DNA from: DATARH01 sp046724035
GTDB lineage: Bacteria; Pseudomonadota; Alphaproteobacteria; ATCC43930; CGMCC-115725
NCBI GenBank assembly: GCA_046724035.1
Contig: JBKOVT010000200.1
Coordinates: forward strand, 1-13,791
Reading direction: 5' to 3'
DNA length: 13,791 nucleotides
Shown here: positions 1 through 5,040 of the stretch, one piece after another
How positions within the stretch are numbered: the stretch's first letter is position 1
How the letters are laid out: every line of letters begins with the position of its first letter
Notes under the pieces: model-generated
Databases searched by the model: none
What the model saw: only the letters and a program-made list of their open reading frames with translations
Told to the model about the DNA's origin: nothing
Made by a program: the position numbers and the translations under genes

Positions 1-220
1 GGGTCAAACCGCGCTGCGCGGTCAGCCCGGCGAGACAAATGGCGATATTGCCGATCTCGTTGCGCGCCGGGACGATGACCGCGACCGCCGGCAATTGTTC
101 CGTGCTGGTCGGAGGCGGGCCGAGCGATGCGTTGCGATGAGTCCGGAATTGCCGCATCAGGCGCAGCAACAGCCAGCCGACCAGACCCGCCCAGGTCGCG
201 CCCGCGAGCAGCGCCGCCAT
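1..220 (-). CDS. Glycosyltransferase family 2, N-terminal part (runs off the left edge)
   Basis: Only the first 73 codons are present, because the gene reads leftward out of the window. The protein begins MAALLAGATW with a hydrophobic segment (about residues 3-22) that should anchor it in the inner membrane. A basic linker (RLMRQFRTHRN) follows, and then VAVIVPARNEIGNIAICLAGL (split here: VAVIVPARNE then IGNIAICLAGL), the classic first beta-strand and nucleotide-binding start of a GT-A fold family 2 glycosyltransferase. The ATG directly follows the TAG of the upstream gene (TAG-ATG, no gap), so the two are almost certainly cotranscribed and translationally coupled. An N-terminal membrane anchor plus this motif also fits HpnB-like hopanoid-associated glycosyltransferases, but the DxD and acceptor regions lie outside the window, so the substrate cannot be assigned. 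Confidence 0.8.
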   Translation of the reverse strand, partial: MAALLAGATWAGLVGWLLLRLMRQFRTHRNASLGPPPTSTEQLPAVAVIVPARNEIGNIAICLAGLTAQRGLT

Positions 221-946
221 CTAGATCGCCCGTTCGGGTACGGCGTCGTCCGGGGTCGCGTTCACCGGCGTCGCGTCCTCTGGGTTCGCCTCGCGCGCAG
301 CGCGGCCATAAAGCCGCCGCAGCGTCGCGCACGAGATCCATACTTTGTGGTGGTCGCGCAAAAAGCGTTGCCGCGGCAATGCTGCCGGGTTGAACGCGCG
401 TGTGAGCCCCCACACGATCAGCGAGTCCGCGAAGGTATGCAGATAGCGGGACAGGGTCGGCGGGCGCTCGACAATCTCGAAGCCATAGCGCGGCGCCAGC
501 CGGCGTAGCTGGGCGCCGCCGATCCGGCTCGACAGCATCGAGTCGCCGCAAAAGGCCTGCACGTTTTGCCAGGCAGGGTCGTGCTCGATGTAGTCCGCCA
601 GGAGGCCAAGCGACCACAGCATGCGGCGCCGCATCTCTTTCGCCCAGGCGAGGTTCGGGCCGCTTCCGGCATAGCGCGGCACATGCTCGTTCCACAGATG
701 CAGCGCGCCGATCCGCTCGCCCTCGCGGATCTCGGTGCCGTCGGACAACAGGACCGGCATCACGGCCTTCATAAATCCGATGCGCAAGACGCAGCGGGGG
801 TCGCCGGTAAATTCCTCGATGCGATAATAGGCGCGCAGCGACGCATCGATCGACCCGATGAATGCGCGCCACGCCTCGTCTTTCCAATCGGTATGCCAGG
901 GACCGGGATCGTAGGTCTGTTCTGGGGAGGCCGCCTCAATCGCCAT
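221..946 (-). CDS. YkoP-like domain protein of unknown function
   Basis: A 241-residue soluble-looking protein. The central part (LRIGFMKAVMPVLLSDG, then EIREGERIGALHLWNEHVP, about residues 55-90) resembles the YkoP-like domain first named from Bacillus subtilis YkoP, in which a substrate-independent 'SDGT-x-I-x-G-x-x-x-x-LHLWN' core is conserved. No catalytic function is established for that family, and some Bacillus members are linked to polysaccharide deacetylase domains. The C-terminus (about 215-241) is a low-complexity acidic/proline tail (NPEDATPVNATPDDAVPERA). It is the first gene of a minus-strand pair with the membrane glycosyltransferase, joined with no spacer, which hints at a role in cell-surface glycan or lipid modification. 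The ATG has only a weak AAGG-type ribosome site about 11 nt upstream. The family assignment is from motif memory and is moderately sure. Confidence 0.7.
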   Translation of the reverse strand: MAIEAASPEQTYDPGPWHTDWKDEAWRAFIGSIDASLRAYYRIEEFTGDPRCVLRIGFMKAVMPVLLSDGTEIREGERIGALHLWNEHVPRYAGSGPNLAWAKEMRRRMLWSLGLLADYIEHDPAWQNVQAFCGDSMLSSRIGGAQLRRLAPRYGFEIVERPPTLSRYLHTFADSLIVWGLTRAFNPAALPRQRFLRDHHKVWISCATLRRLYGRAAREANPEDATPVNATPDDAVPERAI

Positions 947-1168
947 CGTTCAAGCTGCCTTGGCGATTGTTCGCCGTTGCTGCCTCACGCCAACCGCCGC
1001 GGGCGTAGCGGTCTCTGGCGCTCCCTCACACCTCGCCGCAATCGGCATCGAGCGCATGCTGTTCTCCCGTTCCGGGAATAGCTGCGCTTATTTTGCGGAT
1101 ACTTGTAGCCCGCAGACAAGTTAAACCTCGCAATTTCGCAGCGGGCATGCTTTACATGGTGAATTCTT

Positions 1169-1182
1169 TTAACTCAGATCAA
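1169..1182. promoter_or_regulatory. Candidate FNR/FixK-family binding site
   Basis: The sequence on the plus strand is TTAACTCAGATCAA. It has one perfect half-site (ATCAA) and one 3-of-5 half-site relative to the FNR/FixK consensus TTGAT-N4-ATCAA, with the correct 4-nt spacer. It sits in the AT-rich part of the spacer, about 225 bp upstream of the YkoP-like start. A match of this quality can occur by chance, so this is a weak call. Confidence 0.25.
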
Positions 1183-1265
1183 ACGCGCCTCACTTATGCG
1201 GCGCGACGCCTTGCGGCCTATCGACAGCCAGGTGCATTGGCTGCCGCAGGCCTCAACCACCACCG

Positions 1266-1289
1266 GCGCCGGCAAACCGATGCCGGCGC
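1266..1289 (-). terminator. Perfect 9-bp hairpin downstream of the DUF6197-like gene
   Basis: GCGCCGGCA (1266-1274) and TGCCGGCGC (1281-1289) are perfect inverted repeats around a 6-nt loop. They lie about 20 bp past the stop of the minus-strand gene ending at 1308, the usual place for a transcript end. There is no T-tract after the stem, so it may be a processing or stabilising hairpin and not a complete intrinsic terminator. A second hairpin (CGGCTG-cgct-CAGCCG, 1299-1314) overlaps the stop codon itself. Confidence 0.4.
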
Positions 1290-1307
1290 TCCTCGACGCG
1301 GCTGCGC

Positions 1308-1709
1308 TCAGCCGTAGAAGCGCTTCAGCCAGCCCGTTAGCCTCTCGCCCAACCCGGCCTGAGGCGCGGCGGGCTGGCTGCGCAGGGCCATCAACCGGCC
1401 GGCGATCAAATCGTCGCGGGCCCGCGACAGTACCTCCACGACTTGGACGTGGTCGGTGTCGGGATGGTCGTTGAACGATTCGATGCGCCGGTAGTGCCGG
1501 CCGGTCACTTCGTTGATCGCGCGCAAGACGACCGGCTGCAACGTGCCGACGCCGTCGACGGCCATGATCGCGCCGCGGATGCAGCGGCGCCCGTCATGCG
1601 TTTTAAGAGTTCCTTTGCACCACTTGTCCGGCGTGGCGAGAAGGTCGATCACCTTGTCGATCTTGCCGACGCGCTCGTCCAAACCGAGACCAACCCCATC
1701 GAACGGCAT
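1308..1709 (-). CDS. DUF6197-like small hypothetical protein
   Basis: A 133-residue protein without signal peptide or membrane segment. The start at 1709 is well supported by GGAGGG seven nucleotides upstream of the ATG. The pattern W30-C-K-G, then GRRCIRGAIMAV (about 40-51), then RRIESFNDHP (about 74-83), followed by a helix VVEVLSRARDDLIAG, matches the general layout I associate with DUF6197 (Trp, then 'CalgAl', then 'NDxp', then a terminal helix). That family has no known activity. The C-terminus ends in a short amphipathic or basic helix (GLGERLTGWLKRFYG). It is divergent from ftsE with about 207 bp between starts and stands alone. The gene is convincing, the family name less so. Confidence 0.65.
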   Translation of the reverse strand: MPFDGVGLGLDERVGKIDKVIDLLATPDKWCKGTLKTHDGRRCIRGAIMAVDGVGTLQPVVLRAINEVTGRHYRRIESFNDHPDTDHVQVVEVLSRARDDLIAGRLMALRSQPAAPQAGLGERLTGWLKRFYG

Positions 1710-1916
1710 CTGTTTGCCCTCCGAATCTGCGAAAGCTATGAACCCATAACGCCGGGTATGTGCCAGGGTTCAAAGGGTAATTCGATCGTCGCCGCCGAGA
1801 CGGAGTCGGTGCGGGCTCTCGCGGGTTGTGGAGCGCATTGGGCGGAGCCCAACTGGACGAGCTTGGCGGCGGGATGTAAACCTCGGGCGGGGGAGCGCGG
1901 CTGCGAGGCTGCGGGG

Positions 1917-2597
1917 ATGGCGGTGGTCACGCTCGACGGCATCGGCAGAAATTACGGCGCGGGGGTCGCCGTCTTGTCGGAAATTTCGCTGACGCTTGAG
2001 GCGGGCGAGTTCTGCTTTCTGACCGGTGCGCCCGGCGCTGGGAAGACGACGCTGCTGAACATCATCGCTTTGGCCGCGGAGCCGTCCGCGGGTCGGCTGA
2101 CATTGTTCGAGACCGATATCGCAGCGGTTGACCGGACGGCACGGGCGGCGCTGCGCCGGCGCATCGGCATTGTGTTTCAGGATCTCCGTTTGCTGGACCA
2201 TCTCAGCGCCCGCGACAATATCGCCCTGCCGCTGCATGTGACGGGGATGGCCGATGCCGAGATACGCGAGCACGTCGGTGAGGTGGCGAGCTGGCTCGGC
2301 ATCGGTGGCCGGATCGAATTGTCTCCGGCGGCGCTGTCGCCCGATGAACGGCAGCGTGTCGCGATCGCGCGCGCCATCGTCAGCCGGCCCGATCTGCTGC
2401 TCGCCGACGAGCCGACCAGCCACATGGACGGCGAGAGCGCGCTGACGCTGATGCGCGCCTTCGAGCAGCTCAGCCGCGTTGGCACGACGGTTCTGATCGC
2501 CACATCGGATCTCGCCGTCACCCGGCAATCGCAGCACCCGCGCATCCATCTCGAGGCGGGTCGCTTGACCGGGCCGGAAAACGGCCATCCCCGATGA
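1917..2597 (+). CDS. ftsE: Cell-division ABC ATPase FtsE, with altered signature and H-loop
   Basis: FtsE is the cytoplasmic ATPase partner of FtsX. The complex regulates peptidoglycan hydrolases at the division site and does not transport a solute. The 226-residue length is normal. Walker A is GAPGAGKTT (37-45), the Q-loop is VFQDLRLLDHL with Q88, and Walker B is LLLADEP (160-166) with the catalytic E165. Two core motifs deviate. The ABC signature reads LSPDERQR (140-147) in place of LSGGExQR, and the H-loop reads ATSD (195-198), with serine in place of the switch histidine. The D-loop is SHMD. The start was chosen at 1917 because the family begins there and GAGG lies 8 nt upstream; the frame is open far upstream. 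The gene overlaps ftsX by ATGA. ATP hydrolysis may be weak or regulated differently. Confidence 0.93.
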   Translation: MAVVTLDGIGRNYGAGVAVLSEISLTLEAGEFCFLTGAPGAGKTTLLNIIALAAEPSAGRLTLFETDIAAVDRTARAALRRRIGIVFQDLRLLDHLSARDNIALPLHVTGMADAEIREHVGEVASWLGIGGRIELSPAALSPDERQRVAIARAIVSRPDLLLADEPTSHMDGESALTLMRAFEQLSRVGTTVLIATSDLAVTRQSQHPRIHLEAGRLTGPENGHPR

Positions 2598-3466
2598 ACC
2601 CCCGCGCCTTTATCCGGACGCCCCTCGATCTAGCCTTGCCCCGCGACGCGACCGGGCTGCTGCTGATTTCGACGCTCGCGCTGATCGGTTATCTGGCCAC
2701 GCTTGGCGGTCTTATGCTGGTGCTGTTGGGCGACGATTTACGCGCGTGGAACCGCTCGCTGAACGATTCCCTGACCTTGCAGATCCCGGCGGAGACGTCG
2801 GCGGCGCGCATCGAGATGAGCCTCGCCTTACTGCGCCAGACCCCCGGAATTGCCGAATTGCGCCTCCTGGATCAGGCGGAAACCGCGCGTCTCCTGGAGC
2901 GGTGGCTGGGTCCGGCCGCGGCACCCGACACCTTGCCGATCCCGCGCCTCATCGACATCCGTACCGAGCCCGGCGCCGCGGTAGACCTTCCCGATCTGCG
3001 GCAAAAGCTGGCCGCGATCACGCCGGGAGCGCAGCTGGACGATCATCGGCCGGCGCTCGCCATACATCGCCGCGCCGCAACCCGCCTGGCCATCCTGATC
3101 GCGCTCGGCATCGCCACCGTCGCGGCCTTCGCCCTGGTGCTGAGCGCGGCGATGACGAAGCTCCGTCTCCTCCTGCATCGCGGCGCTGTCGAATTGTTGC
3201 ATTTGATCGGTGCCGCCGATGCCGATCTCGCTTGGCCGGTGCAGCTCGCGGCGTTGCGCCAAAGTCTTGTCGGCGGCGCGATCGGCGCCGTGGCGGCGCT
3301 TCTCACGGTGCTCGTCATCGGCCATCTGATGCCGCTCGATGCCACGCCCAGTGTCGGCGATTGGCGGCTCTGGGGCGTCGCACTCGCCGTCATTGTGGTG
3401 ACCGGTGCCGGTGCGATGAGCGCGGCGCGTCTCGCCGTGCTGCGCCAGTTGGCCCGCATGCCCTGA
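2594..3466 (+). CDS. ftsX: Cell-division membrane protein FtsX
   Basis: The 290-residue protein has the FtsX layout: a short cytoplasmic N-terminus, TM1 (about 20-45), a periplasmic domain (about 46-163) and three more membrane segments (about 164-185, 222-245 and 258-280). The cytoplasmic loop after TM2 contains RGAVELLHLIGA (about 196-207), equivalent to the conserved R-x-x-IE-(I/V)-L-x-L-x-GA coupling segment that meets FtsE. The start codon overlaps the ftsE stop (ATGA), indicating translational coupling and equal stoichiometry. Its periplasmic domain would pass a signal to a cell-wall hydrolase or its activator. The periplasmic domain is divergent in sequence, as is usual outside Gammaproteobacteria. 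The preceding ATPase is unusual (see ftsE), so whether this pair runs a normal ATP cycle is open. Confidence 0.9.
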   Translation: MNPRAFIRTPLDLALPRDATGLLLISTLALIGYLATLGGLMLVLLGDDLRAWNRSLNDSLTLQIPAETSAARIEMSLALLRQTPGIAELRLLDQAETARLLERWLGPAAAPDTLPIPRLIDIRTEPGAAVDLPDLRQKLAAITPGAQLDDHRPALAIHRRAATRLAILIALGIATVAAFALVLSAAMTKLRLLLHRGAVELLHLIGAADADLAWPVQLAALRQSLVGGAIGAVAALLTVLVIGHLMPLDATPSVGDWRLWGVALAVIVVTGAGAMSAARLAVLRQLARMP

Positions 3467-3473
3467 GCGCGGC

Positions 3474-4136
3474 ATGAACGTGCTCGGCCGCAGCGTTCTC
3501 TGGCTAGCGCGTATCCTCGCCGCATTGATCCTCTTGTGGATCGCGGGGTTTGTCTGGTTCATCGCCAGCAGCTACTGGATCCGCCCCGACCCGTCGAACA
3601 CGACCGACGCGATCGTCGTCGTGACGGGAGGCCGCCTGCGGCTCGAAGCCGGCCTCGAGCTCCTCGCGGCCGGCAAAGCAAAAAAACTGTTCATCTCCGG
3701 CGTCAACCAGCACGTCGATCGCGACGAGCTGCTGCACACGCTGGGACCGGTGCCCGAGAATGCCGCCTGCTGCATCGTGATCGGCCATTCCGCTTCCGAC
3801 ACCTTTGGCAATGCCCGCGAGACCGCCGAATGGATGCATGGCGAGGGGTATCGTAGCCTGCGTCTTGTCACCAGCTGGTATCATATGCAGCGCAGCCTCC
3901 TCGAGTTCGGCCGCGCCATGCCGCAAGCGTGGATCATCCCGCATCCCGTTTACGCGCATCATGTCGATCCGCAACGCTGGTGGAACCGGCACGGCGCGCC
4001 GCTCCTCGTGCTCGGCGAATACGACAAATACCTCGTCACCCTGGCGCTGCCGCTGTTGCAGGCCTGGTGGCCGCCGCCCCCTGCTGGCCCAGCAATCCGC
4101 ACCGCTTCCTCCGCCGCGCCCGGTGCCATGCGATGA
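3474..4136 (+). CDS. YdcF/ElyC-family (DUF218) membrane-anchored protein
   Basis: The 220-residue protein has one N-terminal membrane helix (about 8-33) and then a DUF218 domain. Visible family motifs are DAIVVVTGG (45-53), the R-L-x-x-G-x-x-L-L-x-x-GKAKKLFISG run (54-76), ASDTFGNARE (107-116), LVTSWYHMQRS (131-141) and the late GEYDKY (181-186). Family members such as ElyC (YcbC) and SanA of E. coli affect envelope integrity, peptidoglycan assembly and vancomycin tolerance, and no enzyme activity is firmly established. The gene starts 7 nt after the ftsX stop and overlaps the next gene by ATGA, so it belongs to the ftsEX operon. This order is common in alphaproteobacteria and supports an envelope role at division. 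The tail is proline/alanine-rich (200-220) and probably disordered. Confidence 0.88.
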   Translation: MNVLGRSVLWLARILAALILLWIAGFVWFIASSYWIRPDPSNTTDAIVVVTGGRLRLEAGLELLAAGKAKKLFISGVNQHVDRDELLHTLGPVPENAACCIVIGHSASDTFGNARETAEWMHGEGYRSLRLVTSWYHMQRSLLEFGRAMPQAWIIPHPVYAHHVDPQRWWNRHGAPLLVLGEYDKYLVTLALPLLQAWWPPPPAGPAIRTASSAAPGAMR

Positions 4137-4912
4137 GCTGGCTGCGCGCGCTTCTCTTCAACATCGCGTTTTTCGGCAGCACCGCGCTGCTCGGTGCCCT
4201 CGGCCTGCCGCTGCTGCTCGCCCCGCGCCGGACCGTCATGGGCTTTGGCCGCTTCTGGGCGCGCTGCGTGCTCGCCTTGGCGCGGGCGATCGTCGGGCTC
4301 GATGGCGAGATCCGCGGCCTGGAGCACCTGCCGAAGGGCGCCTGCCTGATCGCAATGAAGCACCAATCAGCCTGGGACACGCTGATCCTGCCGGTTGTGC
4401 TCGGCGATCCGGCGGTCGTCATCAAGCGCGAGCTGCTGTGGGTCCCGTTCTATGGCTGGTATGCGGCGCGCGCCGGCTCGATCGCGATCGACCGCCGCGG
4501 CGGGGCGGGGGCCCTGCGCCGGATGCTGGCCGATGCGCGTGAAGCCGCCGAACAGGGCCGCGCGATCGTGATCTTCCCCGAAGGCACCCGCACCGCGCCG
4601 GGCCAGACGCTCACCTACCAGCCGGGCGTTGCGGCGCTCTACCAGGCGCTCGCGCTGCCCTTGGTGCCGGCGGCGGTGAATTCCGGGCTTTACTGGGGCC
4701 GTCGCAGCTTTGTGAAGCGCCCCGGCCGTATCGTCCTGTCCTTCCTCGACCCGATCCCGCCGGGTTTGCCCCGTCGCGAGCTGATGGCCGAATTGGAAAC
4801 CCGCATCGAAACCGCGACCGCCGCGCTTGAGCGCGAAGCCGCCGAGAGCGATGCCTCGCGGAAAATTTCGTCCGGCTCGGGCTTGACGAATTACTCCATC
4901 AGAACAAAATAG
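4133..4912 (+). CDS. plsC: 1-acyl-sn-glycerol-3-phosphate acyltransferase (PlsC family)
   Basis: The enzyme transfers an acyl group from acyl-ACP or acyl-CoA to lysophosphatidic acid, making phosphatidic acid at the inner membrane. The 259-residue protein has a hydrophobic N-terminus (about 5-30). The catalytic HxxxxD motif is KHQSAWD with H77 and D82. The substrate-binding block KRELLWVPFYGW (98-109) and motif III FPEGTRT (148-154) are intact, followed by VPAAVNSG (178-185). The start is the ATG overlapping the previous stop (ATGA), although the frame is open upstream. The last 20 residues or so (SDASRKISSGSGLTNYSIRTK region) are more AT-rich, and their DNA appears to carry a promoter and a LexA-like site for the next gene. 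It completes the envelope operon. Other acyl-acceptors such as lyso-ornithine lipids are possible. Confidence 0.92.
   Translation: MSWLRALLFNIAFFGSTALLGALGLPLLLAPRRTVMGFGRFWARCVLALARAIVGLDGEIRGLEHLPKGACLIAMKHQSAWDTLILPVVLGDPAVVIKRELLWVPFYGWYAARAGSIAIDRRGGAGALRRMLADAREAAEQGRAIVIFPEGTRTAPGQTLTYQPGVAALYQALALPLVPAAVNSGLYWGRRSFVKRPGRIVLSFLDPIPPGLPRRELMAELETRIETATAALEREAAESDASRKISSGSGLTNYSIRTK
4883..4910 (+). promoter_or_regulatory. Candidate sigma-70 promoter for nrdJ inside the end of plsC
   Basis: TTGACG (4883-4888, 5 of 6 matches to the -35 consensus) is followed 16 nt later by CAAAAT (4905-4910, 4 of 6 to the -10). It lies in the AT-rich 3' end of plsC and would give nrdJ a leader of roughly 120 nt. 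The -10 element is covered by the LexA-like site at 4902-4916, the expected arrangement for repression. It is predicted from sequence only. Confidence 0.5.
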
Positions 4913-4916
4913 GAAC
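4902..4916. promoter_or_regulatory. Candidate alphaproteobacterial LexA (SOS) box
   Basis: GAAC-AAAATAG-GAAC is an exact direct repeat with a 7-nt spacer. The reverse complement reads GTTC-N7-GTTC, the SOS box form known for Alphaproteobacteria, with the usual AT-rich spacer. The site overlaps both the stop codon of plsC and the -10 of the candidate nrdJ promoter. Given position and spacer composition it is a good candidate for DNA-damage control of nrdJ. Confidence 0.6.
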
Positions 4917-4953
4917 ACAAGCGCGATGCGGAGGCTCGGAGGGGAGACCCGTC

Positions 4954-4977
4954 CCTGCAAAAGCCTGCAAAAGCAGG
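4954..4977 (+). repeat. Tandem 10-bp repeat and small hairpin in the nrdJ leader
   Basis: CCTGCAAAAG occurs twice in tandem (4954-4963, 4964-4973) and is followed by CAGG. The second copy can fold as CCTGC-AAAA-GCAGG (4964-4977), a 5-bp stem with a tetraloop. There is no B12-box, so this is not a recognisable cobalamin riboswitch. It may be a protein-binding site, a leader hairpin or polymerase slippage. Confidence 0.4.
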
Positions 4978-4996
4978 TAAGCGGTAACGGGTTGGA

Positions 4997-5012
4997 GCGC
5001 TATATATTGATG
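4997..5012. promoter_or_regulatory. Candidate NrdR box upstream of nrdJ
   Basis: The core CTATATATTG (5000-5009) matches all ten positions of the NrdR-box core CwATATATwG; the outer flanks match poorly. NrdR is the nucleotide-sensing repressor of ribonucleotide reductase genes. The box lies 31 bp before the nrdJ ATG. NrdR usually binds two boxes about 31-32 bp apart, and I find no second box at that spacing, so this is a single-site candidate. Confidence 0.5.
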
Positions 5013-5040
5013 GCTTATTAGTCCTGAGGAACTAGCGCAG

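Larger units (their letters stand above)
947..1307. other. 361-bp intergenic region upstream of the YkoP-like gene
   Basis: No convincing gene is seen here. Short open frames cross it but show no codon bias or recognisable motif. The stretch from about 1080 to 1200 is clearly more AT-rich than its surroundings and should carry the minus-strand promoter for the YkoP-glycosyltransferase pair. An FNR-like palindrome lies at 1169-1182 and a perfect 9-bp hairpin at 1266-1289, both listed separately. I could not settle on one convincing -35/-10 pair. Confidence 0.5.

Noticed and set aside
1093..1317. Possible small genes in the 947-1307 spacer (for example 1093-1317)
   Set aside because: No ribosome site, no codon bias and no recognisable motif; the frame overlaps a hairpin and the end of the minus-strand gene.
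1443..1916. N-terminal extension of FtsE (158 more codons in frame)
   Set aside because: It is antisense to the DUF6197-like gene, has no homology to FtsE, and the family start at 1917 has its own ribosome site.
4913..5040. Cobalamin riboswitch before the B12-dependent nrdJ
   Set aside because: The leader is short and has no B12-box or the multi-stem layout; only a 5-bp hairpin and a 10-bp tandem repeat are seen.
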